Notes under the pieces: model-generated
What the model saw: only the letters and a program-made list of their open reading frames with translations
What the model was told of the DNA's origin: nothing
The model's database searches: none
Assembly: GCA_025267735.1 (NCBI GenBank)
Contig: CM046304.1
Location: 3,038,001-3,102,000, forward strand
Direction of reading: 5' to 3'
DNA length: 64,000 nt
Source: Mactra quadrangularis
Taxonomy: Eukaryota > Mollusca > Bivalvia > Venerida > Mactridae
Made by a program: the position numbers and the translations under genes
Shown: positions 1-10,840 of the stretch, piece after piece
How the letters are laid out: the number at the start of each line of letters is the position of its first letter
Numbering within the stretch: the stretch's first letter is position 1

Positions 1-151
1 AACAAATTAATTGATTTACAAAAATGTTATTTAAGATTAATTTTGGCAAATTGACATGGAAAAGTAAGGGTAAAATCCGAGTAATCTAACTAATTGTACC
101 TACCTATTTGAAGAGTATACAAGGGGAAATAACTGACTAAGGTCCCTTATT
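1..151 (+). mobile_element. Right half of foldback MITE (family F), cut by window start
   Basis: This matches the right half of the complete copy at 47104-47475: the AAATTGACATNGAAAAGTAA block, AAAATCCGAGTAATC, the TACCTATTTGAAGAGTA block and the terminal GGTCCCTTATT. No protein is encoded. The left half probably lies before the window. Other copies are at 17107-17488 and, split, at 25150-25350 plus 40724-40858. The arms are imperfect inverted repeats of each other, hence a non-autonomous foldback. Confidence 0.7.
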
Positions 152-250
152 GAGAGATTTCTTCTTAATGTCTGAGATTCCTAAAACAAAGGACAAAACT
201 TTTGAATACAGATTATAAGTCATGAATAAATCATGAACATTTATTTCATA

Positions 251-635
251 CGGTGGCATAGAGGTGACATGGAGAAATATTTAAAATACCGCTGCTTTTA
301 CGTGGCCACGCAGTATCATTTACGAGCGCACGCAATAACGTTTACGTGGCCACGCAATAGCTTTACGTGCGCACGTTATAATTGACCCATGAGAGTTGTC
401 GAAATTGGCGGCCATTAAACGAGCATTTTAATAGGACAATTATTACGTGCGCACGTAAAGCTACTGCGTGGCAACGTAAACGTTATTGCGGGCGCACGTA
501 ATAGTTACCGCGTGCGCACGTACAGCTATTGCGTGGCCACGTAAACGTTATTGCGTGCGCACGTTATAGCTACTGCGTGGCCACGTAATAGCAGCGGTAT
601 TTTAAATATTTCTCCATGTCACCTCTATGCCACCG
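251..635. mobile_element. TA-flanked foldback element with phased palindromic motif array
   Basis: The ends are 45-bp perfect terminal inverted repeats beginning CGGTGGCATAGAGGTGAC, flanked on both sides by TA (249-250 and 636-637). This suits a Tc1/mariner-type TA target. Inside the arms lie eleven copies of 11-bp motifs of the ACGTGGCCACG or ACGTGCGCACG type. They start at 300, 322, 344 and 365 on the left arm and at 445, 466, 488, 510, 531, 553 and 574 on the right, so they are spaced 21-22 bp. Only the middle (about 376-440) is non-repetitive. There is no ORF. The TA duplication is part of the palindrome, so the assignment to Tc1/mariner is an inference. Confidence 0.85.
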
Positions 636-637
636 TA

Positions 638-2280
638 ATTTCACGCAAGAACAGAGTCACTTTTTAGGGATCCTGATGGAATCCCTGCGAAAAATCAACT
701 GGATTCTACTCAAGTATTGGGACGCCTAGGACTCCCAGTTCTCTGCTAGTGTCTAGCCATAAGTGACATACGTTTGTAATGACATTAAATTTAGATACAC
801 AAACAAAAGTTCTACTCTGTGCTCATTATTTAGCGCAACGCTGGAGCGTTGCGCTATGTATGTATTTAGTTTTGATAATGTCGCTGCAGGCGGAACTTTT
901 CGGCTGTTATTACTGTCTAACTCTCTCATGGGGGCCGCCATTGAAGTCAGCAAAGGTTAGACTAAAAAGCGTATGTACTTTATGTGGCGAGACAGCTAGA
1001 CGAGAAATTTAAGGTTAATGGATTTATTTATCTGACGTGTTTTGTATACATATTGTTTGTTTTGTTAAGCATTTATATATTATCTTTAAAAGAAGTTTTT
1101 CCAAGAAATTAATACCTTCCATTCTAAACTGCGATTTAAACTAAAACATGTACACTCGACCTTCACGGTCTTCGACGTCTATACATAGAAAGCACGCTCG
1201 TATAGATCATTTTTTTTGGGGGGGGGCGGTCTAAACCGCTGACGAAGATACTGACACCATAAACAAAGAAGGATTATCAGACCATCACTGATTATTATCC
1301 TTTTATATATTGTACATTTATATGTTTTAGTTATCATAATTATATGCTTTAATTAGCGGTTAATAAGCAATATTTTTAAAGAATTTTTATGTCTCACTTA
1401 TAGATAATCACAGGCTTAAGCAGTACTTTCATGTAATTAATTTTTGCGCTCTTTGATGCTTTGCATCAATATTTACTTGTATATCGACTGTCTATAGACT
1501 CGACAAAAAGTATGCATTTTAAAACACGTAAATTGTTCAAGCGCGAGTCGAATGTTGCGCATTTACACACTGCGTCGGGATCGTATTTCAAAATTGGCGG
1601 TATAAGCTGGTTTGCAAATCGATTAATTGATAACATGTGCACAATGTCATTCCTTGTATACTATCGTTTCCATATCACCACTCCTATTAACTCAAAGTAA
1701 CAATGTTTTAGATGCTAATCATATTTTCTATACAAACTTGAAGGCCTGTTTTTGCAAGATGACAAGTTGTTATAATTATGTACATAATGGTACGATAGAA
1801 TGTCATTCTCTGAAAATGATATCCATGCATGCGATTTCTGGGTAGCTGGGTAAATAATAGTTTAACTGGAAATATACTATAAATACATTATGCGCAAAAC
1901 AAATATCACCGACATTTACCATTATAATTATAGCTCCAAGGTTTGTGTGAAGGTCCATGTAATTAAAACATAATATTGGGTCAATTGCATAATTCAAGTT
2001 TAATTCAGTCTAGTTTAAACCTTAGTCCAGGACTCACTAGCCTCGAGTTAATCTCTCAATTGCATGAATCAAGTTTAATTTTGGTTAAGCTAGCCTGAGA
2101 CTACCTGTCGACAGGATAACAATCCTTCAGCTTTGTTATTCTGTAACAGTTAGTCTTCAGGTTAGATATTATTTGACAACATTAAACATGCACTGTGTGC
2201 ATGGTCGTGGATTTCCGTATGAAATTTCCGTAAATACACGAATGTATTACATTAAGTTTTAGTAATAGAAGTCAAAGATG
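638..2280. other. Intergenic stretch, no gene recognised
   Basis: Short ORFs here (for example 763-960, 1461-1700) show no known motif or splice context. The only clear structure is a perfect 26-bp hairpin sequence at 831-856 (12-bp arms, TAGCGCAACGCT and its complement). A run of T and G lies at about 1209-1227. Confidence 0.6.
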
Positions 2281-2284
2281 CATC

Positions 2285-2352
2285 TAAGGACTTGTTGTAG
2301 TGGTATAACGTACCACCTCACAATTCTGAGGTTACGGGTTCGACCCCACATC
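2285..2352 (+). pseudogene. tRNA-like sequence (pol III A/B-box remnant)
   Basis: TGTAGTGGTATAACG resembles a tRNA A box and D arm, and GGGTTCGACCCC is a perfect B box/T loop. The stretch CCTCACAATTCTGAGG looks like an anticodon arm. The acceptor stem does not pair, so this is a tRNA pseudogene or SINE head rather than a working tRNA gene. Confidence 0.45.
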
Positions 2353-2683
2353 AAACCTTATTTTTTGCAATTTAAACATAATCGGTACATGCTTCACAAA
2401 TACTTGTTAACACGGCAGCGCGCGGATTCCATGATTTTTTTAAAAACCCTGAGCGATTACTATTATTACACACATAATGGGCGTTTTCATGTATGAAAGT
2501 CATTCAGTCTTTAACCATGTCACAAATTTATTATAAAATATAAATAAAGAAAATTGTATGATAATAAAGAGACAAAAATGTCGTTAAATGATATATAATT
2601 AATATTCAGTCAATTGGTAAAAGTAATAAGTAAGTCATAGTGTTTCTACTATGATACTAGTGTTTGCGAATTTACAAAAATAT

Positions 2684-2757
2684 CAACCTGTGCGGGAATC
2701 GAACCCGGGGTATTTCGATTATCAAGTCAGTACTTTACCTCTGCACCACAAACCGTT
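2684..2757 (-). pseudogene. tRNA-like sequence, minus strand
   Basis: On the minus strand, TTTGTGGTGCAGAGGTAAAG resembles a D arm, CTGACTTGATAATC an anticodon arm, and CGGGTTCGATTCCCG a perfect T arm. The acceptor ends (GGTTTGT and ACAGGTT) do not pair properly. A decayed tRNA or SINE head is most likely. Confidence 0.45.
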
Positions 2758-2759
2758 TG

Positions 2760-4055
2760 ATATAGTCGTTACTTTTTCATCCATATTTTGTATTGTCACT
2801 TATTAAAGCAACGAAACTTGACGAATGTACACGAACTATGCCGTAAATCGATACGGAAACTAATAAGGTGCATGTTTAATGATGTCAAATAATAAATTAT
2901 AGCCTGTTTTTGTTTTCATTGCTCAAAAAATTACCACTTATTCATGAAAATATCGTGCTAGGACGTTAATTTTTGCACAAAATTAAAATCGATCAATAGT
3001 GTGATTATCAGATACATTTTTAAATAAAAAATATGGTTATTTATATACGTGATCGGTTTTTCTTCTATCGTTGTCTTGAAAAGCAAGTGTAAAAAGGTGG
3101 TATTATACCAAAATCACATTACTTTTTAACCTGAACTTGAATAATATTTCCCGTATATAATCCGCAATCTAATTGATGCATTAGTAAATTAATAAATGTA
3201 TTGTACATGTATGGCGTTTCATCAGTTTACTTGCACAGTCAGAAAGCTCTGGTACATATTATGTGTTCTTAGGTTCCTCAGGTGAAAACTCCGATCAAAC
3301 TTTTTTTGGATGTCGACATGTAGTTATGCCTAACTAACCTAACTTAACTGCCTAATGTTACTTTATAAAACATAGTTATACTTATTTCAACCTTTCAAGT
3401 AGATAAATGCCACTAATTATATAAAAGATACGGCATAGATTCATCTGTTACGCCAAATTTTTTATTGTGAACTTGCATTAAGTTTTATTGATTTTGTATT
3501 TTTTCCAGTTTTGTTCTGGTTTTTTTTTTTTTTACAAAAACAGGCATTTGTGTGCAACTTCCTGCCTGCCATCCCCTTACAGAGAGTTGATTTGAAACAC
3601 TATACTCAACAGTGTAATAATCAAACCGCAAAAGCCTCATCGCCGTACAATATAGTGTATAAATATAACGAAAATACTTCTGTGTGAGCCCAAAATAACA
3701 TCACATTATCATTATTGAAATTAGTGTCGTTATTTTGAGCTTCTATTACAAATGTCACTACATGCACTTGGTTATTGGGGGATTTAGACCTATCCCAAGT
3801 TAAGCAATAGCTCTTCGTCGGTGTTTTGCGATATTGAAAAATCTCAGACCTGAGCACTTAAAGCTCACACCAAGCGATCAGAATTTAATTAGAAATAAAA
3901 TTTCTTTAATGCAAAAATAACGTAAAACTATATTTTAAGTTATGAGGAAAAAAATCATTGATATTTCATCGATATCACACTCTGAGGTGTGATTGTAGCA
4001 GATCAGCTATGACAGTAGATCGACTTTCACCCTCTGCGTTGGTTCGAGTCTTCTT
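2760..4055. other. Intergenic stretch, no gene recognised
   Basis: AT-rich. The only protein-like ORF is 3621-3857 on the minus strand (78 residues, not low-complexity). I recognise no family, and no splice partner or promoter is evident, so it is not called a gene. Confidence 0.5.
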
Positions 4056-4059
4056 TAGA

Positions 4060-4605
4060 AGCAAAGCACAGCACACACAACAAAACAAAGTATAGCACAG
4101 CCCAGCACAGCACACAAAACAATACACAGTATAGCACAGTACAGTACAGCAAAGCTAAGCACACACAACAATATTCAGTATAGCACAGTACATGACAGTA
4201 CAGCAAAGCACACACAACAATATTCAGTATAGCACAGTACAGCACAGCACACACACAACAATACACAGTATAGCACAGTAGAGTACAGCACAGCACACAC
4301 AACAATACACAGTATAGCACAGTACAGCACAGCACAACACAGACAACAATGCACAGTATAGCACAGTACAGCACAGCACAACACAGACAACAATGCACAG
4401 TATAGCACAGTAGAGTACAGCACAGCACACACAACAATACACAGTATTGCACAGTTCAGCACAGCCTACACAACAATACACAGTTTTGCAATGTACAGCA
4501 CACACACAAATACACAGTATAGCATAGTTAAGCACAGCACTGCACAGCACAGTACAGTAAAGCACAGCACAGCACACACAACATCACTCCGAAAATAAGA
4601 ATACA
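4060..4605. repeat. CAG/CACAGTATAG minisatellite upstream of the C1q gene
   Basis: Degenerate tandem repeats built on AGCACAGTACAGCACAGCAC with ACACAACAATACACAGTAT blocks recur about every 40-60 bp. Long minus-strand ORFs (cysteine, valine and leucine only) are translations of the repeat and not genes. The tract ends about 160 bp before the C1q start codon. A related tract on the opposite strand (CTGTG) lies at 46080-46445. Confidence 0.9.
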
Positions 4606-4765
4606 ATACCATTCCATATCATGCCATGAAATGTATCGCGATAATGCCGCCATCACAACACGCCGCCACCTCCCAGCGCAACATAATGCAATGCAATTCC
4701 ACACTTCAGCAAAACACATTTCAGCATAATACAATACGTGTGTACTTTTCAGAAGTTTCAACCAA

Positions 4766-6249
4766 ATGATGATGTTCTTTGGGTTTGTTATTCTCCTGGT
4801 GAGCGTTGTCAATGTTGAAAGTAATGATGATTTCACGAGACTGGAAGAAAAACTAGACTTCTTACAGAATCAAGTAAACAAACTTAACAAACAAGGTATT
4901 TGTGTGATTTCGTTACGTCTGCTTATTGGACGGTGCCCTTTAAGGCTACGTTCAGTAGTTTTAGCCATTTTGCACTGGCTTCTATGAACAAAACCGAACC
5001 AGACCGATTCAATACACTACAAAATCTCATGCGGATTCTTTGGACGATATCATAATAATAACAGTCCGAGAAGCTTTGAGAAAAAATCCGATCATGCTGA
5101 CCGCTTATTATTTTACTATCATTAAATGATGTTTTGTTTCTTTTTCATCAGTAACTGTTAATCAGTACGTCCAAAACAGGCAATGTTTACGACAACTTAA
5201 TGTTTTTTATTGTTATCATTATCATCATCATCATCATCATTATTATCATAATCATAATCGTCATCATTATCTCTACCATTATCACCATCCTCCTCCTCTT
5301 CATCATCATTATCATTATCACCATCATCATTATTATTATCATCACAATCATCATCATCATCACCAGTATCATTATTACTGTAATGTTTCAGTATCTCACC
5401 AAGCTAATGAATTAGATAAACTCCAATCTGAACTTAGAGAGAAGAACGTAGAACTAAAACACTATAAAGATGGAATAAAGACAAATCTCCAAAATAAAGG
5501 TAAACAAGATCGTATCATTGATATACATAAATTGGACTGACGTCACTTTCAATGTGACATCACGATTGAACTTTTAAAATGAAATTACAAATACGTGAAT
5601 AATCGTAAGAGAGTACCTGACTCACGGTTCTTTTGAACAGTGTGTGTGAATGAAAGAACACATTTATGTTTGAACGGATGAACGAAATCATCAATAATTT
5701 TGAATTGATAAAAAATCGGTATTAGTTTTGAAAGGATGAAGCTTGTTTTTATTCATTGAGTTTCCTTGTGCAATACTACTTTATTCAGCAATTCTTTTTA
5801 TTTCAGCTTTTGATCGAAGATTTTTACTGGGAAACACAACTGACAATGTGGCATTCTTTGCTCGTATTGACGCCCAAGAAATGACCGGTATAAACCAACA
5901 ACAAACAATTCTATTTGACAAAGTTGTATTAAATGAAGGAAATTATTTCGATCAAACTTCTGGACAGTTTCTTGTACCAGCATCCGGACTTTATCTTCTT
6001 TCTGTTGCTATAGCAAGCGATTTAGGTCATAGTCATGAAATCGAGGTTGCTCTGATGAAGAATGACGTCATCTTAGCCCGTGCGCATGCTCATGGAGATT
6101 CCGGACATGTTGATCAAGCTGGGATTACCATTGTTGATGAATTGAACGCTGAGGACAAGGTTTATGTTCGTTCTTTGAGTGACAATGGTACAGCGTTGTA
6201 TGGCATGGGCTTAACAACATTTTCCGGTGTCCATATTATGTTTAAATAA
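4766..6249 (+). CDS. Secreted coiled-coil C1q domain protein (three exons)
   Basis: The proposed exons are 4766-4895, 5392-5499 and 5807-6249, with GT-AG introns both in phase 1. They give 681 nt, or 226 residues plus stop. Residues 1-19 form a signal peptide (three Met, then FFGFVILLVSVVNV). Residues about 24-79 are charged and heptad-like (RLEEKLDFLQNQVNKL, then ELDKLQSELREKNVEL), a short coiled coil that could drive trimerisation. Residues about 81-226 are a complete C1q domain, opening with FLLGNTTDNVAFFARI and closing with TTFSGVHIMF. There is no collagen region, as in most bivalve C1q proteins, which are known as secreted lectin-like pattern-recognition proteins; that role is inferred here. 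The start was chosen at the first Met of the signal peptide. AATAAA overlaps the stop at 6245-6254. Intron 1 is nearly filled by an ATC/ATT tract. The CAG minisatellite ends just upstream. No 5' untranslated exon was sought successfully. Confidence 0.9.
5203..5385. repeat. ATC/ATT trinucleotide tract in intron 1 of the C1q gene
   Basis: Interrupted (ATC)n/(ATT)n runs to within about 10 bp of the exon 2 acceptor at 5391. ORFs on either strand here are poly-Ile or poly-Met artefacts. Confidence 0.9.
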
Positions 6250-6334
6250 ATAAACTAGATTTAAAACTGTTCACACCTTACGTTGTTTGATTGTTTTTGT
6301 GTTAATGAAAATTCAAGTATTTTTTTTCTAGATA

Positions 6335-6645
6335 TGAAAGCTACGCTATGCTAGCACGGTCGGAAGCATATGAGTCTTCTGATCATGAAGTCGTTTGTTA
6401 GTTGCCCGGGTGTGGCATGATTGTGTAGAGTATGGTTATGAAATAGTTTCTACGGCCATTCTCTCTCCCACAACAGATTCTAAATCATAAAAGGAAGTAA
6501 TCAGTCACTGACGGAAGTAAGTGCCTTATAGATGGTTAACAGCTAAATCCAGGGATTTAGTCTTTCCAGGAACAGTAAGTAGGTTGACTGACCGCCGTGA
6601 TATAAAATATACAATGTGTTGGTACGGCATTAAGCTCATCCAAAA
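6335..6645 (+). mobile_element. Degenerate SINE, family 1
   Basis: A decayed tRNA-like head (6340-6405) is followed by the family body: TTTCTACGGCCATTCTC, GTCACTGACGGAAGTA, ATGGTTAACAGCTAAATCC, AGTAGGTTGACTGACCGCC and TACAATGTGTTGG. The tail is mutated. It lies 90 bp downstream of the C1q gene. Confidence 0.75.
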
Positions 6646-7244
6646 ACAATTGCCAAATACATTTTTCTTCTATATTGAAAGGTTAATTAATGCGCGGTCT
6701 CAACAGATTGGTCATGACGTTGGTTGGTGATCATTACATTTAGATATTAACTGACCTGGTTCTATTTACTCTTATACCAGAAACTTTTGCTTGTGATAAC
6801 TATTCTAGGTGTCAGAAAAGTTGAAATTGGCAGGGTAAAAGGCCAAGGCGCATCAGAGATGAACTCCCACAGCAGATAATTATCTTTGTCGAATCAATAA
6901 GAAGCAAAGTATGACGTAAACACTGTGAGGAGTTTGCATCTCAAATATTTCTGGATAGAAAGAAGCCAAATAGAGGCAGTGGGAATGAAGGCATAAGAGT
7001 GCATTGACTTGCTTTTCTGTTTGAGAATAATAGTACTCTTTATAAAAATGTTAATGGAGGAACCACACTGATAATTGACATCTGTCGATCGTCCAGTAAA
7101 AAGGTTATAATTATATAGGTGACCATATGTCCTTGTGTAGAAGTGCCGATGTTTACTGTCCAGTGACATTTGAGGAAAACAAATCTCAAATGAGAAAAAC
7201 ATGTCTTATCTTTAGTAAATAGGTCATCCAAAATCAAATGTGCT

Positions 7245-7252
7245 TATATATA
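7245..7252 (+). promoter_or_regulatory. Possible TATA box of the sushi/EGF gene
   Basis: TATATATA lies 75-82 bp before the start codon at 7327. Transcription would start near 7275, giving a 5' untranslated region of about 50 nt. This rests on position only, in AT-rich DNA. Confidence 0.3.
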
Positions 7253-7326
7253 CATTGTACTTATAATTAAACAAATCATTTTGTAAGTTTATTCAACAAA
7301 GGACTCGTTGTTGTTTTTCTGTGATC

Positions 7327-10259
7327 ATGCTACGCGTAATTTTAGTTGCTGTGGTAACAGTTCTGTACTGCGAGGCTGCTCCCTCACCACGTAAGTGAAG
7401 TTTTTTTACTGACGTAGTTTTATTTTACAGTAAAGTTCCGCTACAAAAACCAACTTGGTTATTGCAAAATCATGCTATTTTTTACTATTTTTTAGTTTCA
7501 TATATAAAATGTAATACAAAATATGGCTCTCTATTTAGACGCTATAAAGATCACCTTGGTTACTGCAAACTTATGCAATGTTTGGCAATTTTTAAGCGAA
7601 AATTCTCACTTTGAGAAAAAAATGGTTCTTCTAATTATATATTAATGACACTTCGGTTATTGCAGTATCGTAATAATTATAGTCGATATTACAGCTCATC
7701 TGCTTATTTTGAGAAGACACAGGTCACTTTAATTTAGTCAATTCCACTATGAAGACTCTCGGTTCAGATGGCCCTTAGAGTTGATTCTTCGCTAATTGCG
7801 TCACATGCTATACAGAGACGATGATAACAAATCTGAGAGCACAATAATTACGTCATAAATAATGTAATATCAAAGGTCAGCTGAACGTTTCTTGTATCGC
7901 GAGCTTGTCAGATGTAAAATAATCGAGTGCACAAGCGGAGAATTTTAAAACGGATTTTAATCAGATTGGCTGAGTTCGGAACTAGAGACATTATATACGA
8001 GTAAAGGCTAGTATAAGGCAACATGTTTTATGTCCCTGTCGGCCGTTTTTTATTCAAACAGATTTGATAAACCTATGATTACATTCTTTCTACATAGCCA
8101 TCACCCAAACCCTCCATCATGGTATAATTTCAGATTCATGCCAGGACATTTACATGTCTAATATTAACAGTCAAAATGGTGTTTTCACTATAACCAACCG
8201 ACAGGATCAGACATATGAAGTATACTGTGAATTCTACACAGGCTATGGTTACACGTTTATCAAACCAAACACTAATGTGGCTATCAATATCCAAGACTTG
8301 TACACTAACACTTCACACGTCCTCATCAGAGATCTTAGAAAGGATGGTACTCAATACGAAGCCAAAATTGAACAAATTTCAGCTTTCAGCGCAGTGCCAT
8401 TGTCATTGCAGTATAACAGCCACTCGGGATACGCCGCAATACAAAACCCTAATATGACGCCATATGTTTACGTTGGATTTCTTCCCGTTTCTAAGATACA
8501 TCGAGGTCAACATGAAGGCTATAAAATGAACGGACATGATCTTCTATATACCAACTGTGATGGAAATCCAAACAATTATTTTGCATTTTTGTTCAATACA
8601 AACAATGTGGCACCAAGCGCCTATCATCCAACTAACTCAGAAATGCAACGCAACTGGGCTGACAGGGCAACTGCTGTTTCCCAACCTGAGTATTTACCTA
8701 ATGACTTTTTCTCGTTTTTCGAGTTACATTTCGGAGGTTGTGGGGCCTATGGCACGCCTCAACATATACCATTAGTTTCAGGAGCTGCTTTAGGTCTTAG
8801 ATTTGGTAAGTGTAAACATACATCGTATTTACAGCTCCATTCATAAGGTCAAATGCACATTATAAGTAATTCAGAATCAACAAGAATTGTAATGGGGAAA
8901 CCACATTAAAGCCGGATATAAAATCGTTAACGAAAAAAATACAAAGGGAAATAATCCATAATTAAGCCAGGTAGAGTTGTGGTTACTTTCTAATTCTGTT
9001 CATTACATGGTATGTTATCATTGTATGAGGTTTCATAAAGATCTGACGATAAATGGCAGAAATATATGGTAAATTGAATACTTAATTGCTAACGACACCG
9101 GACGCCCGCCCGATCGCCCGCTCTACCGTGTTTCGCCAAACTATTAGCAGTGGAGTACTTTCTTAAACGCTCCAAAAAACAAAAAAACAAAAAACAAATG
9201 AATTTTCCGATTGAACTTGGCATCAAAGTACTGAAAACATTATTTTTAAGGCAGACGGTTTCAAAGCAGTTTTTCTCACATAAAATCAAAATAATTCTAT
9301 TCATTACAGATATAACATGTAGTCAACCAGGTGACATTGCGCATGCGTCAAAGGTTGTTTCCGGTACGTCAGTAGGAAGTACTGTCACCTACACATGTGA
9401 CATAGGGTATGGACTTGGAGGTGGTGATCTCACAAGAACTTGTTCCGAGACTGGACAATGGACTGGTCAAGAGCCCACATGTCAAAGTAAGTTATGTATA
9501 CGATTAACTTTAACGACATTAAAGACCATTTAAACTGCAGACATATTTTGTATGTTACATACCACGAAAGTATTTATTATTACTATTATTTTTAGGAAAA
9601 CCATTATCATTATCATTATAATTGTTATCATCATTATCATCATAATCATCATCGTCATCATAACAATCACTATCATCATCATCATCATCATCATCATTAT
9701 AATCATCATCATTTTCATCATCATCGCTAACCTTGTCATCATCAATAGCACCATAATTACTATTATTTTATGAAAACCATTATTATTATAATTGTTATCA
9801 ACATTATTATCATAATCATCATCATCATCATAACCATCATTATCATTATCAACATCATCATTATTATAATAATCATCATTATCATCATCATCGTTATCAT
9901 TGTCATCATCAATATCATCACAATTATTTTTGTGAATATCAGCATCATTATAATTATTTTCAGAAGCATTCTTTTTATTACTTTCATCATTATCATCACC
10001 AACTGTTATTACATCATCATCAATACTTTCATCGTCATCATCATCATCATCATCATCATTATGATAATGAAGTTAAACCAAACGTCTTACCTATGTACTA
10101 TAGTTTGTTTTTTATCTCGTTTTGATTTCAGCCTTCCCATGTAAAAGTGGTCCGTGTCAGAATGGAGCTTTATGTTTCGAAGTTGAAGGATCAACGTTTG
10201 TATGTGAGTGTGTGGGTCAATTCAAAGGCGATTTGTGTGAAATTCCTAATGACCCATAA
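7327..10259 (+). CDS. Secreted protein: fibrinogen-like-start domain, sushi (CCP) and EGF (four exons)
   Basis: The proposed exons are 7327-7390, 8134-8805, 9310-9486 and 10132-10259, all with GT-AG phase-1 introns. They give 1041 nt, or 346 residues plus stop. Residues 1-18 or so are a signal peptide (MLRVILVAVVTVLYCEA). Residues 22-245, all in one exon, open with SCQDIYMSN and GVFTITNRQDQTYEVYCEF, which resembles the start of fibrinogen-related and GON-like domains. The rest lacks the usual fibrinogen core (no GWTVFQRR-type motif); its cysteines are C24, C53, C163 and C224. Residues 246-304 are a sushi/CCP module (C249, C275, C290, W296, C303). Residues 306-346 are an EGF module (C308, C313, C319, C329, C331, C340). 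The architecture suggests a secreted adhesion or recognition protein; ligand unknown. AATAAA signals lie at 10288 and 10313. No transmembrane segment follows the EGF domain. Confidence 0.85.
7427..7690 (+). mobile_element. Probable MITE remnant in intron 1 (ACAGTAAAGTTCC family)
   Basis: ACAGTAAAGTTCCGC followed by GGTTATTGCAAAATCATGC recurs elsewhere at 46928-47040, and inverted at 42330-42497. The far end is unclear, so the right boundary is approximate. Confidence 0.4.
9555..10070. repeat. ATC/ATT trinucleotide tract in intron 3 of the sushi/EGF gene
   Basis: About 500 bp of interrupted (ATC)n and (ATT)n, broken near 9750-9775 by unrelated sequence and with an internal duplication (GAAAACCATTATNATTAT at about 9596 and 9773). 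It ends about 60 bp before the EGF exon acceptor. All ORFs here are poly-Ile or poly-Met artefacts. Confidence 0.9.
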
Positions 10260-10377
10260 CTCTGAAAATAGCTTCAATTATACCTCAAATAAAATTTTAA
10301 CTGTAGTATCTAAATAAATATTGATCAATAAGTTTTTTTTTTCTTTTTCATTTTATACTTGTTTTTGGTTAATTTCA

Positions 10378-10557
10378 TTCGGCTGTAAGTGGCGCATACA
10401 TGTTCATTAACCCCTCTGACTTAAATACTCAATATTTATTCGATAATCTGGCTACATTAATATGATAGCCCATTTTAATCGAGCGTGAGTGCAGAAGTAC
10501 TGTAGTAAGTAATTAAATCAGCGGGGTTAATGTATACGTTACTAACAGTTAAATAAA
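10378..10557. mobile_element. Palindromic MITE, family P
   Basis: The left arm reads TAAGTGGCGCATACAT, ATTAACCCC, TGACTTAAATACTC; the right arm reads AAATCAGCGGGGTTAATG, TATACGTTACTAACAG. Together they form imperfect terminal inverted repeats of about 50 bp. Other copies are at 13218, 24478, 41818, 47656, 61198 and 62103, with a half copy at 50580. It lies 120 bp past the EGF exon. Confidence 0.75.
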
Positions 10558-10840
10558 TGATATGTTTTTAATATATCATGGAAAAGTGCCCACGTAACGG
10601 TGGTCAAAATTCTAATAAGATCGTGAATAAGATCTAAGTATTATTTCAAAACGGACAAAATTTTAGATAATGTGATAACGAAAAACGACCAGCAATTAAT
10701 AATAATTAATAAATATAATTACCATTTAATGTGCAAAGCAAATAAAAGCAATGAACAGTATTAACAAATTTCATATTCTTCGTCATTGAAATGCCACTTT
10801 GCTAGAGAGATCTATGTACAGAGTAAAACTTGTGTGGAAA

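Noticed and set aside
3621..3857. 78-residue minus-strand ORF with fairly normal composition
   Set aside because: No family recognised, no neighbouring exons or signals; kept only as a note in the intergenic entry.
4027..4577. Minus-strand Cys/Val/Leu ORFs up to 141 residues
   Set aside because: Direct translations of the CACAG minisatellite in several frames; no domain and no codon signal.
9530..10144. Poly-Ile and poly-Met ORFs
   Set aside because: Translations of the ATC/ATT tract in an intron.
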